64,000 nucleotides of DNA from Campylobacter sp. MIT 12-8780 (GTDB lineage: Bacteria; Campylobacterota; Campylobacteria; Campylobacterales; Campylobacteraceae): assembly GCF_006864535.1 (NCBI RefSeq), contig NZ_QHLL01000003.1, positions 62,001 through 126,000 on the forward strand, read 5' to 3'. How positions within the stretch are numbered: the first letter of the stretch is position 1; every line of letters starts with the position of its first letter. Below the pieces are notes generated by a model. It searched no databases, had not been told where the DNA came from, and was given only the letters and a program-made list of their open reading frames with translations. Shown here piece after piece: positions 38,689 to 48,600 of the stretch. The translations under genes and the position numbers were made by a program.

Positions 38689-39749
38689 AACTTTGGCAAG
38701 CCTGCCTTAATGTTCTTGTCTTTGCTTTGAATAATCTTTTCAAATTCAAGTCTAATTTGCTTATGATTTGCAAGCACAGAGTCATCTAAAAGCGAAAATG
38801 GATACAGCTTAAAATTTTTAAAATTTTCATCATAGTAAGTAAAAATAAGCTCAAAGCCAATATCTTCAAACACTACCCTACCCTTTTCATCAAGGCTAAG
38901 CTTTACACCTACAAGCGAGCCTATGCGGCGATTTAAGCCGATTTGTGATGAGATAAAATTACCAAGTGAATAAATCACTAAAGTATCATCTACAAACTCG
39001 ATAGGCGAAATGAAATGCGAATGATTTCCTATGATAATATGCACGCCCTGTTTGGCTAAAAATGAGGCTAATTCTTTTTGCTCCTCATTTGGCTCAAAGG
39101 CATATTCTACGCCCCAATGCATTGAAACAAGGATAAGATCAGCCTCCTTTTTCAAACGCCTAATATCTTCTTTGGCTCGTTGTTTATCAAAAATATCAAC
39201 CAAATACGCCTTTTCTTGAGGTAAAAAATGCCCATTTACGCCGTAAGTATAAGCTAGAAGCCCTACTTTAATGCCATTTATCTCTTTAATCCTTAAACGT
39301 TTTTGATCCTCAAAAGAAAAAGAGCTTCCAGCACTTACAACTTCTTTTTGTGCCTGCCAAAATTTCAAAGAAGCGAGCACAGCTGCTTCTCCTCTATCTA
39401 AAGTATGATTGTTTGCAAGACTTACAAGATTAAATCCAAGCTGTAGCATTTGTGTGCCAAATTCTTGCGGTGCGTTAAAATTTGGATAAGAGCTTAAGCC
39501 AAATTCTTTGCCTGCAAGTATGCTTTCTTGGTTATAAAATGCAAGATCATACTCTGTTATGATAGGCTTTAGATGAGCCAAAGTTTTTGAAAAATCATAA
39601 CTTAAGCCTGTGCTTGAGTTTTTATCCTTAAAAGCAGCGTCTTTATACACGCGTGAATGAAGCAAGGCATCACCTGACATAATAAGACTTAAACTCCTAT
39701 CAGCGCTTACACACAATATAAAAGCACATAAAAAGCACACAATTTTCAC
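38685..39749 (-). CDS. CapA/PgsA-family exported metallophosphatase-like protein
   Basis: 354 residues with signal peptide MKIVCFLCAFILCVSA. PGA_cap motifs: SLSLIMSGDALLHSRVY, YDLAFYNQESIL, VSLANNHTLDRGEAAV, VSMHWGVEY and IIIGNHSHFISPIE. These are the metal-binding loops of the metallophosphatase fold shared with poly-gamma-glutamate capsule protein CapA. No other pgs/cap genes are nearby, so polyglutamate synthesis is not implied. It probably processes an envelope substrate. The upstream ~350 bases must hold its promoter. Confidence 0.8.
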   Translation of the reverse strand: MKIVCFLCAFILCVSADRSLSLIMSGDALLHSRVYKDAAFKDKNSSTGLSYDFSKTLAHLKPIITEYDLAFYNQESILAGKEFGLSSYPNFNAPQEFGTQMLQLGFNLVSLANNHTLDRGEAAVLASLKFWQAQKEVVSAGSSFSFEDQKRLRIKEINGIKVGLLAYTYGVNGHFLPQEKAYLVDIFDKQRAKEDIRRLKKEADLILVSMHWGVEYAFEPNEEQKELASFLAKQGVHIIIGNHSHFISPIEFVDDTLVIYSLGNFISSQIGLNRRIGSLVGVKLSLDEKGRVVFEDIGFELIFTYYDENFKNFKLYPFSLLDDSVLANHKQIRLEFEKIIQSKDKNIKAGLPKF

Positions 39750-40097
39750 TTTATTTCCTAAGAATTAAAATCGCTACATTGTAACATAAAATACAGCTAA
39801 ATGAATAAAAAATTACAATGAAAGCTAAAAGGCTTTGTTATATGGCTTTTCTAGCTTTAAAGCTCATTTGTTTAATTTTTATTTATAATTATTTCACAAT
39901 TTAAGCTTGTTATTTTTTTGATTTTATTCACAGCTATTTCACAATGTGATTTTATCTTTAAAGCATTGAAAAATAGAGCTTTAAGTTTAAAAAATTTAAG
40001 AAATTTATTTATATTTTTTTAAGCTTTTTTGTGTATATGTGTAAAAAATGAGCTAAAGTCTTATTAAAACTTCGAATTTATAGGAATTTAAAGCCCT
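39750..40097. other. Intergenic region, no gene seen
   Basis: Very AT-rich 348-base gap between the start of the CapA-like gene and the 3' end of the DnaJ-domain gene. No ORF with a ribosome site. It contains two copies of the motif CTATTTCACAAT/TTATTTCACAAT about 60 bases apart (near 39885–39900 and 39935–39950) and long A/T runs. Presumably it holds the CapA-like gene's promoter. Confidence 0.6.
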
Positions 40098-40124
40098 TTA
40101 GGCATTATTTTTGTAAAGGGCTTT
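40090..40124 (-). terminator. Hairpin overlapping the end of the DnaJ-domain gene
   Basis: An 11-bp perfect stem (40090–40100 with 40114–40124) whose one arm encodes the ALY region and whose other arm contains the stop codon. There is no strong T run, so termination is possible but unproven. Confidence 0.5.
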
Positions 40125-40904
40125 AAGATTGTCATAAGCGATTTGAATTTTCTCAAACTGAACTCTTGCTTGTGCGATCTCACTCATACTCTTGCCATGA
40201 TAAAAATCTGGGTGATAAAGCTTTACAAGCACAAGATATTTTTGTCTGATTTGATTTAAATCGTTTTCTGGAGAACATTCAAGCACTTGAAAATATGAAC
40301 TAAAAAGCTTTGCAAGAGCGTTGAATTTCCATTTATTGTCTTCTTTTTTTTGCACCTTGTGTTTGAAATTTTCATACTCTTCCTCATTGACATCAAAGTC
40401 AATGCAGTATTTTAAATGCTCATTTGTGCTTGCAAACTCTTCAAACAAAGCAAGCGTGTTTTTATCTTTATAAGAGATGATTAAAAGCTGACTTTCTTCT
40501 TTGTATTCACATTCATGATCTTTAAAATACTGCTTTATATAAGAGATAAAAAGCTTTTCATTCGAGCTTAATTTCAAAGCAAAACCAGCTGGCATAAACT
40601 CAATCTTTACAAAAATCACCGGCTTGAGTGTATTTTCTTGCTTAAAATTAAGCTTAAAGGTTTTATGATATGCCTCACTTAAATTTGCAAGATCGCCATT
40701 TACACTTTCTTTATAACGCTTTTCAAGTAGCTTTAAAAAATATTTTCGCTGAGGAATTTCATCTTCTTGAAAAAAAGAAAAAATCTTATCCTTTTTACCC
40801 AAAACCTTTGAAAAATTTTTTTTAATTAGATTTTTAAAATAATGAAAAACGCTTATATCATCGGTATGAACGCTAATTGAACCTAGACTTTGAACGATTT
40901 GCAT
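40098..40904 (-). CDS. DnaJ-domain protein
   Basis: 268 residues from the ATG at 40904, which follows GGGAGG; the longer frame from 40937 has no ribosome site. The J domain is at the C-terminus (~205–268: [34 protein letters not shown]) with an intact HPD, so it should stimulate a DnaK. The N-terminal ~200 residues are unlike known J-protein substrate domains. No membrane helix (unlike DjlA). Overlaps the upstream bpt gene by 32 bases in the pycA operon. Confidence 0.85.
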   Translation of the reverse strand: MQIVQSLGSISVHTDDISVFHYFKNLIKKNFSKVLGKKDKIFSFFQEDEIPQRKYFLKLLEKRYKESVNGDLANLSEAYHKTFKLNFKQENTLKPVIFVKIEFMPAGFALKLSSNEKLFISYIKQYFKDHECEYKEESQLLIISYKDKNTLALFEEFASTNEHLKYCIDFDVNEEEYENFKHKVQKKEDNKWKFNALAKLFSSYFQVLECSPENDLNQIRQKYLVLVKLYHPDFYHGKSMSEIAQARVQFEKIQIAYDNLKALYKNNA

Positions 40905-41625
40905 TATAATCCTCCCATAAAAAAGCCTCTTGTGCAAGTGGGCTTGTTTGTTTTAGAATTTCACTTGGACTATAATCGGCTTTATACGACAAAGATTGAC
41001 ACCCTTTGACAAAATATCCTAGATAAATATACTCAAGCCCCCTATTTTGCGCGAGCTTAATCTCTGTTAAAAGTGAAAACTTACCCAAACTTAAATGTGC
41101 GTATTCTGGATCATAAAAACAATAAATGCTTGAAATTCCACCCTCAAAGATATCGATAAGATCAACACAAACTAGCTTTTTATCCACATAAAAATCAAGC
41201 TCAAAGCCATAATCATTTGCCTCATCAACATAAAGATTATAGTATTGTCTAAAAGAAAGATTATAGACTTTCCACGATCTTTTTTCGCCCATAAAACGAT
41301 GATATTTTTCATATAAATACAAATGCTCGTTACTAAGCTGGGGCTTTTTAAGATAAATTTGAGTGTGGGTGTTTTTGTTAATCACTCTTCTGTAGCTTTT
41401 AGAAAATCTAAATTCACTTGCTTTAATCCTTAAGCCTAAGCATTCATTGCAAGCTGAACAAATAGGGCGAGAAAAATACGCTCCAAAACGTCTCCAACCT
41501 CTATTTACAAGCTCAAAATTAAGCTCTTTAGAACAATTCTCGATGAACTTATACTCCATCTTGCAACGCTTACTCTCAAGATAAGGACACTCATCTTCTA
41601 AGGTGCAAAAGCCAATTTGCCTCAT
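40873..41625 (-). CDS. bpt: Aspartate/glutamate leucyltransferase (Bpt, ATE family)
   Basis: 250 residues. Bpt attaches Leu from Leu-tRNA to N-terminal Asp/Glu of proteins, making them N-degrons for ClpS/ClpAP. N-terminal cysteines ([11 protein letters not shown] … [15 protein letters not shown]) and the GNAT-like C-terminal part ([24 protein letters not shown]) match the ATE/Bpt family. ATGA overlap with the preceding small gene. Confidence 0.92.
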   Translation of the reverse strand: MRQIGFCTLEDECPYLESKRCKMEYKFIENCSKELNFELVNRGWRRFGAYFSRPICSACNECLGLRIKASEFRFSKSYRRVINKNTHTQIYLKKPQLSNEHLYLYEKYHRFMGEKRSWKVYNLSFRQYYNLYVDEANDYGFELDFYVDKKLVCVDLIDIFEGGISSIYCFYDPEYAHLSLGKFSLLTEIKLAQNRGLEYIYLGYFVKGCQSLSYKADYSPSEILKQTSPLAQEAFLWEDYNANRSKSRFN

Positions 41626-41831
41626 CGAATTCTTTTTATATCCTCATTTTGAATAAATTCCAAAAACTCAGCAGCCAATCTTTCTTCTTTTTCAGCCACA
41701 CTTTCAAATTCTTTTTGCGTTTTTTGCTGATCTTTTTTTTCAGGCTTTAAGTCTTTTGCTTGAGTGTGATTTTCTTTGCCCTCTTTAATCATCTGAGCTT
41801 TTATATTTTTTAAACTTTCAGTAAAGTCCAT
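41622..41831 (-). CDS. Small charged protein between pycA and bpt
   Basis: 69 residues, highly charged and helical ([44 protein letters not shown]). No signal or membrane segment. No motif known to me. It sits 1 base after the pycA stop and overlaps the bpt start by ATGA, so it is part of the operon and almost certainly translated. Confidence 0.7.
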   Translation of the reverse strand: MDFTESLKNIKAQMIKEGKENHTQAKDLKPEKKDQQKTQKEFESVAEKEERLAAEFLEFIQNEDIKRIR

Positions 41832-41832
41832 T

Positions 41833-43272
41833 CTACCTGCTTTCTCTGATCTTTTTCAAAGTTGCAGCAATGGCAGCTATAACTTCTTCTTTGTTTTCTT
41901 GATGGCGATCTTCTGTCTTTTCTAAAAGCTCTTGCATATGTGTTTCTATAAAGGAAGTATCAAAATACCCTCTTCTAAATTCTTTGATTTTTGTAATAGC
42001 GATTAAAAAAGGTATAGTCGTTCGCACATCATCGATGATAAATTCTTTCAAGGCTCTTTCGAGCTTATTGACGACTTGATCATAACTTGTGGCTTTAACG
42101 ATAAGCTTTGCAAGCAAACTATCATAAAAAGGAGGCACGCTATAGCCTTTGTAAATATGACTATCCACACGCACGCCCGGTCCTAAGGCTGGGAAGTATT
42201 CGCTGATTTTACCCGGATTTGGCACAAAATTTTTCCATACATTTTCAGCTGTGATTCTTACTTCTATAGCATAACCTCTTGGATGTATATCACTTTGCTG
42301 TAAGTCTAAAATCGCCCCAGAAGCGATCTTAATCTGTCTTACTACAAGATCAACGCCGGTTACTTCTTCAGTGATAGGGTGTTCAACTTGTATTCTTGTA
42401 TTCATCTCCATAAAATAAAAGCGGTTATAATCATCAAGCAAAAACTCTATAGTTCCAGCATTTGTATAGCCCACTGCTTTAGCTGCTGCTACGGCTGTTA
42501 CGCCTATAGTTTTGCGTAAATTTTCACTAATACTAGGACATGGAGCGATTTCTATAACCTTTTGATGACGACGTTGTATAGAACAATCTCTTTCACAAAG
42601 ATGAATGATGTTGCCATAATTATCGCCTAGAATTTGAAATTCTATGTGACGTGGATTTTCTATGTATTTTTCCATAAAAACTTCATCGTTATTAAAAAAG
42701 CTCAAAGCCTCTCTTTTGCAAGATTCAAAGGCATTTTCAAGCTCTTCTTCCTTACGCACGACACGAATTCCGCGTCCTCCGCCACCTCCACTTGCCTTTA
42801 AGATCACAGGATAGCCTATCCTTTCAGCATAGTTTTTAATCTCTTCTAAGGTGTTATTATTGAGCTTTTCAGTGCCCGGAACTACAGGAATTCCGTTTCT
42901 ACTCATCAAATACCTTGCGATATTTTTATTTCCCATTTTGCGAATAATGTCTGATTTTGGTCCTATGAAGATAATCCCAGCGTCCTCGCACTCTTTAGCA
43001 AATTCATAATTTTCACTCAAAAAACCATATCCTGGATGTATAGCATCAGCACCGCACGCCTTAGCGATCTCAACTATCCTCTTTCCGTCCAAATAGCCCC
43101 TAATCGCATCAGTTCCTATCCTATAAGCTTCATCAGCGATTTTTACATGCAAACATTCTCTATCTGGCTCTGTAAAAATAGCTACATTTTTAATGTGTAA
43201 ATCCCTACACGCTCTGATAATCCTAACGGCTATTTCTCCACGATTGGCGATTAAAATTTTATGAATCATCAC
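41833..43272 (-). CDS. pycA: Pyruvate carboxylase subunit A (biotin carboxylase)
   Basis: 479 residues. Biotin carboxylase with ATP-grasp core: ILIANRGEIAVRIIRACRDL, IHPGYGFLSEN, GGGGRGIRVV, EFQILGD, HLCERDCSIQRRHQKVIE and FYFMEMNTRIQVEHP. No biotinyl (MKM) domain, so biotin is carried by a separate B subunit. The neighbours (small gene, bpt, DnaJ; divergent ftsW-murG) match the C. jejuni pycA locus as I recall it. That favours pyruvate carboxylase (oxaloacetate replenishment) over the acetyl-CoA carboxylase AccC, which is otherwise the main alternative. Confidence 0.85.
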   Translation of the reverse strand: MMIHKILIANRGEIAVRIIRACRDLHIKNVAIFTEPDRECLHVKIADEAYRIGTDAIRGYLDGKRIVEIAKACGADAIHPGYGFLSENYEFAKECEDAGIIFIGPKSDIIRKMGNKNIARYLMSRNGIPVVPGTEKLNNNTLEEIKNYAERIGYPVILKASGGGGGRGIRVVRKEEELENAFESCKREALSFFNNDEVFMEKYIENPRHIEFQILGDNYGNIIHLCERDCSIQRRHQKVIEIAPCPSISENLRKTIGVTAVAAAKAVGYTNAGTIEFLLDDYNRFYFMEMNTRIQVEHPITEEVTGVDLVVRQIKIASGAILDLQQSDIHPRGYAIEVRITAENVWKNFVPNPGKISEYFPALGPGVRVDSHIYKGYSVPPFYDSLLAKLIVKATSYDQVVNKLERALKEFIIDDVRTTIPFLIAITKIKEFRRGYFDTSFIETHMQELLEKTEDRHQENKEEVIAAIAATLKKIRESR

Positions 43273-43454
43273 TTGCCCTTACAAAAAGATTTTCTTTTAC
43301 AATTATAAGCAAAAATCTTTAATTTTGTTTGAAATTTTTCTCAAAAAGACTTTTAAAAATTTATAAGAACAAAACCTTAAAATTTATAAATTCTAACAAG
43401 GCTTTAAGCCAAATTTTTATACAATAAGGCTTTTTGTAACAAAAAAGGAAAAGT

Positions 43455-44618
43455 GTGCTTGCAGATAAACAACTATTTTACCTCTCTTGTATCTTAATCA
43501 CTATAGGCATAGTCTTTTCTTATTCTTTAAGTGCTTTTGTGGTGCTGTATTTTAACTATGATGAATTTCATTTTTTCATTCGTCAGCTTGCCTTTGGGGT
43601 AAGTGGAATTTTGATTATGTTTTTTATCTCAAAGCTTGATCCAGACGGAGTTTATTTTCACCGCATAATGATTGCTTTATTACTCATATCTTTCCTAGCT
43701 ATTATTATCCTGCCTTTTTTGCCTAATTCTTTAGCTACTGCAAGCGGTGGAGCAAAACGTTGGATAAGACTTGGGGCAGTTTCTATTTCACCGGTTGAAT
43801 TTTTTAAGATAGGTTTGATTTATTTTTTAGCATGGTCTTATACAAGAAGGATTGATGAGAGTAAAAAGGCAATAAAACACGAAATACTCATACTTTTACC
43901 CTATGTTATCGTGGCTTTAATCGTTATAGGCTATATTTATCTTACTCAAAATGATCTTGGACAAAGCGTGATTTCTTTTTTCTTAATCCTTGCGCTTGCC
44001 TTTTTTGCTGGAGCAAGCAAAAGACTTTTTGCTTTTGGGCTTGTTATCGTTACACTCATTGGTTTTTTGGTAATCTTTAGCAATCAAAGGCGGATTGAAC
44101 GCATTATGAATTGGTGGGGCAATATCCAAGATGCTTTTTTGCCTTTTTTCCCAGAATGGATTGCAAATGCTTTAAAAGTTAGCTCAAACTCAGAACCTTA
44201 CCAAATTTCACACTCCTTAAATGCTATAGCACACGGAGGCTTTTTTGGCGAGGGTTTAGGGCTTGGGATATTTAAACTTGGCTTTTTAAGCGAGGTGCAT
44301 ACAGACTTTGTGCTTTCAGGTATTACTGAAGAAGTTGGGCTTTTTGGCTTGGGCGTGGTTTGTGTGCTGTATTTACTGCTAATCTTGCGAATTTTTCGTA
44401 TAGCTGGACGTTGTGAAAATAAGGTGCATTTTATCTTTTGTTCTGGTGTGGCTTTACTCTTGCTATTTAGCTTTTTTATGAATGCCTTTGGTATTATTTC
44501 TTTAACCCCACTTAAAGGTGTGGCTGTGCCTCTTTTAAGCTATGGGGGAAGTTCTATGTGGAGTATTTGTATAGGCTTGGGCTATGTTTTAATGATCTCA
44601 AAAAAGGTGAAGTTATGA
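43455..44618 (+). CDS. ftsW: FtsW/RodA/SpoVE-family peptidoglycan polymerase, FtsW
   Basis: 387 residues, GTG start after AAAAAAGGA. About ten membrane helices. SEDS landmarks: GGAKRWIRLG, SPVEFFKIGLIYFLAWS, LTQNDLGQSVI, EPYQISHSLNAIAHGGFFGEGLG, and GVAVPLLSYGGSSM. The catalytic Asp region and GGSS are intact. It polymerises lipid II glycan at the septum. The murG overlap (ATGA) supports FtsW rather than RodA. Confidence 0.92.
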   Translation: MLADKQLFYLSCILITIGIVFSYSLSAFVVLYFNYDEFHFFIRQLAFGVSGILIMFFISKLDPDGVYFHRIMIALLLISFLAIIILPFLPNSLATASGGAKRWIRLGAVSISPVEFFKIGLIYFLAWSYTRRIDESKKAIKHEILILLPYVIVALIVIGYIYLTQNDLGQSVISFFLILALAFFAGASKRLFAFGLVIVTLIGFLVIFSNQRRIERIMNWWGNIQDAFLPFFPEWIANALKVSSNSEPYQISHSLNAIAHGGFFGEGLGLGIFKLGFLSEVHTDFVLSGITEEVGLFGLGVVCVLYLLLILRIFRIAGRCENKVHFIFCSGVALLLLFSFFMNAFGIISLTPLKGVAVPLLSYGGSSMWSICIGLGYVLMISKKVKL

Positions 44619-45637
44619 AAATAATCCTTACAGGAGGAGGCACAGGCGGACATTTAAACATAGTTGCTTGCTTGCTTGAAAGTGCTTTAAAAAAGGGCTT
44701 AGAATGTATTTATATAGGCAGTGAAAGTGGGCAAGATAAAGCTTGGTTTGAAAATGAAGATGGTTTTACGCAAAAGCATTTTTTAAGTAGCAAAGGCGTG
44801 GTTAATCAAAAAGGCTTAGGCAAAGTTAAAAGCCTTACGCATACTCTTAAACTTGCTTTACAATGCAAAGAAATCATACGCAATGAAGATGTAAAAGCTG
44901 TTTTTAGCGTAGGTGGGTATTCAGCAGCGCCAGCTTCTTTTGGGGCGATTTTAAGCAAAACACCGCTTTTTATACACGAGCAAAACTCAAAAAGTGGGAG
45001 TTTAAATAAACTTTTAAAACCTTTTTCAAAAGGCTTTTTTAGTGCCTTTGAGCCTATTTTTTGTCCTTATCCTATAAAAGCTTGCTTTTTTGAACAAGCA
45101 AGGATAAGAAAAGAGCTAAAAACCATCATTTTTCTAGGCGGTTCTCAAGGTGCTAGTTTTATCAACGCCCTTGCTTTAAAGCTTGCCCCAAAGCTTAATG
45201 AAATGGGCATACAAATCATTCACCAAGCAGGAAAGCTTGAATTTGAAAAATGCCAAAATGCTTATAAGGAGCTGGGGATAAATGCGGAAGTTTTTGCTTT
45301 CAAGCCAAATTTAGAACAAAAAATGGAAGAAGCGGATTTAGCCATATCAAGAGCTGGGGCAAGCACACTTTTTGAACTTAGCGCAAATGCTTTGCCTACA
45401 CTTTTCATACCTTATCCAAGCGCAAGTAAAAATCATCAGTATTTTAACGCGAAATTTTTATTTGATCAAAACTTGTGTCAAATTTTTACCCAAGAGCAAG
45501 CACAAAATGAAGCCCTGCTTTTACAATCCATACTCAAATTAAAGCTTGAGCTTATCTCAAGCAAGCTTAAAGCACAAGAGTATAGCAATGGAGCTGATTT
45601 TATGCTTGAATATATGTTTAAACATATATTAAGATAA
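44615..45637 (+). CDS. murG: UDP-N-acetylglucosamine–undecaprenyl-pyrophosphoryl-MurNAc-pentapeptide transferase
   Basis: 340 residues from the ATG at 44615; an upstream in-frame start at 44558 lies inside ftsW and is rejected. MKIILTGGGTGGHLNIV is the MurG N-terminal G-loop, FSVGGYSAAPAS and FLGGSQGASFIN the second and third, and ISRAGASTLFEL the UDP-GlcNAc site. It makes lipid II on the inner face of the membrane. Its end overlaps the convergent LplT-Aas fusion gene by 9 bases. Confidence 0.96.
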   Translation: MKIILTGGGTGGHLNIVACLLESALKKGLECIYIGSESGQDKAWFENEDGFTQKHFLSSKGVVNQKGLGKVKSLTHTLKLALQCKEIIRNEDVKAVFSVGGYSAAPASFGAILSKTPLFIHEQNSKSGSLNKLLKPFSKGFFSAFEPIFCPYPIKACFFEQARIRKELKTIIFLGGSQGASFINALALKLAPKLNEMGIQIIHQAGKLEFEKCQNAYKELGINAEVFAFKPNLEQKMEEADLAISRAGASTLFELSANALPTLFIPYPSASKNHQYFNAKFLFDQNLCQIFTQEQAQNEALLLQSILKLKLELISSKLKAQEYSNGADFMLEYMFKHILR

Positions 45638-48600
45638 TTTTTCTTTAGCTAACTCTTTAGCACCCTTTAGATCAACTTTACCAGAGCCAAGAAGTGGAAT
45701 TTTTTCAACTCTTAGTATCTTACTTGGTTTAAAAATAGCCGGTAAATTTGAGTTTTTAATCTGCTCGCTTATGCCCTCAAGTTCATCTTGCTTGCACTCA
45801 AGCAAAAGCACTACACTTTCGCCCTTTTTCTCATCTTCTAAGGCTACAGCCACAAAGCGAATTTCTTCATTTGTAATGATTTTGGCTAGTTCTTCTTCAA
45901 GTGCACCAAGCGAGATCATCTCACCACCTATCTTAGCAAAACGAGAATACCGATCTACGATATATAAAAAGCCATCTTCATCTAAATGCCCCTTATCGCC
46001 TGTTTTGTACCAGCGAATTCCATCAAGCTCAAGCACCACTTCATCAGTCTTTGCCTTATCATTAAGATAGCCAACCATAACCTGATGTCCGCCTACTAAG
46101 ATAAGCCCATCTTCATTTGCTTTAAGGCTTTGAAGTGTATTTGGATCAACTATCCTTATGGCAGTTCCAGGCAGTGGCATACCCACACTTCCTTCCTTAG
46201 AAGCGCGGTGCAAAACCCAATACTCTGGATCAAATTTATTTGGTAAATTTACACTTGCAACCGGCGTAGTTTCAGTCGCTCCATACCCTTCATAGATATT
46301 TTTCTTAAATTTCATCTCAAAAGCCGTTCTTACCTCGCTTTTAAGCTTTTCAGCCCCACTTACAACTATACGCAAATTCTCAAACATTAAAGCATCAAGC
46401 TTTTTATTGCGCGCATAAATTCCAAGAAAGGTTGAAGTCCCACACATTATGCTTACATTGTTTTTCGCTACAGCCTTAGCCACACCAACTGCATCAGTTG
46501 GATCAGGAAAGCTTACACTTAAGATAGAGTCTAAAAATGGCAAAAATGTCGTAACCGTTAGCCCAAAAGCGTGAAATGGTGGTAAAGATGAAAGTATAAC
46601 ATCATCATCTTTAGTGCAAAGTACATCTGAAATTTGAGCGATATTACTCATGATATTGCGGTGATTAAGCATTACGCCTTTTGGAGTGCCTTCACTTCCG
46701 CTGCTAAAGAGTATGGCTGCGATAAATTTATTATTGTTTTGATAAGCAAAGGCTGATTTGATCCAAGCACTAGGAGTAAGACTTACAAGAGCTAAAAAGC
46801 TTAGAATTTGCACCTTTTTAGCCTTAAACTCAGCGATAATGTCTTCCATAAAGATGATTTTCACACTCTCATCAAAGCTTAAAGTTACGCCTTTACTCTC
46901 AAGCTTTTCAAGGAATTTTTTAGAAGTGTAAATTTGCTTTATACCAGCATTTTCTACAGCTAAATTTAAAGCCTTAACTCCAGCTGTAAAATTTAAATTT
47001 ACAACCACCTTTGAAGCGATAAGCACAGCAAAATTACACAAAGAGCTAGCCAAACTTGCAGGCAAGATTATGCCTACACATTCTTCTTTTGGTGCAAACT
47101 CACCTTGTTTTGGCACAATCTTAAAAAGCTTTGAGTTTTGCTTAATCTTAAGCGAGAGCATTAAAGCAAGAGCTAAAAAACGACGATATGTCATACTTCC
47201 ACTTAAAGGATCGACTATAGCTACTCTTGAAAGATTTTTCTTTGCATTGTCGATAAAAGCCCTAGCTATGGTTTGCATATTATCGCATTGTGATTGCCAA
47301 GCGATGAAAGAAAGATCAAAGACTTTAGCTTTAACTTCTTCTTTGTTTGAATGAAGGCTCATAGGCTTACCAAAGGCTATGGCTATATTTCGCTTTGCAA
47401 AGCTTCTATGTCTTGCTGAAAAGCCCTCATCGCTTCTTGAAAACGAGCTGCCCCAAAGCCCTTTGATATAAAAAGGCAAGATAATGCCGTCATTTTCTTT
47501 AAGCTGAGAGCAAATTACCTCAAACCCAGCCTTAAATTCATTCAAATGTCCATGTCTTGAAAGCACACCCTCAGGAAAAATACAAACCAAATGCCCTTCT
47601 TTGATATGTTTTGCAACCTGCTCCATCGCTCCTTTACTTGCTGCTGAAGAAACAGGTATCACACCAAAGCGATCAAGAAAAATTCGCATATACCACTTCG
47701 CATAAATGCTTTTTTCCATGACAAAATATACCTTGCGAGGCACAGCCATTTGCACCACAGCCCAATCAATAAAAGAAATATGATTTCCCAAAAGCAAAGC
47801 ACCGCCTTTTTCAGGCACATTATCAAAGCCCTCAACAAGCAAACGATAGCGTTGAAAAAATGCCAAGGAGACTAAAATTCTCACTAAAGAAAAAGGCAAA
47901 AGCAAGACAACATAGCACGCCCCAAAAAAAGTAACGACGATATTAAAATAAAAAAGATTTTCAGCCCTCACACTTAGCAGGGCACAAGCTGTAGCAAGCA
48001 CAAGAAAAGCAAGCATAGCTATATTTTCGATGAAGTTTTTGCCAGCTAGGATTTTACCAAGATCATGCTCTTTTGCACGAAACTGAATAAGCGAGGTTAA
48101 AGGTATGGTAAAAAACGCCCCACACAACCCAAATACAAAAAAGATACACGCATAAATAAACAAATTCTCAAAAAAAGGCACTAAAAGCGTAGTGAGAAAA
48201 ACACCTAAAGCACCAAGGGGTATAAAGCCAAGTTCGATATAGTTTTTTGAAAAACGTCCAGCGATTAAAGAGCCTACAATCACACCAAGTCCAGAGCAAG
48301 CCATACTCGCTTGCACAAAAAAGGTATTTTCAACGCCTAAATAACTTTTTGTATAGTTTGGAAAAGCTACTAAATAAAGCTGAGAAATAGACCAAAACAA
48401 AGCCACTCCAAAGATACACAGCCAAATCACTTGATCTTTAAACACCAAACCTAAATTTTGTGCTAAAAGCTTGCCTCTAACATAAGCTTTTGTATCAAAT
48501 TTAGCCTTTGTATCGCCTTCTTTTAAATGTGGCAAACGAAACGCCATAAAAAGCTCAAAACAAGCAAACAAAACCAGCACAAAACCTAAAGGTGCAACAT

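Noticed and set aside
39750-40097. Possible small RNA or regulatory gene in the long gap
   Set aside because: Two TATTTCACAAT repeats and AT runs are present, but there is no promoter–terminator pair clear enough to call.
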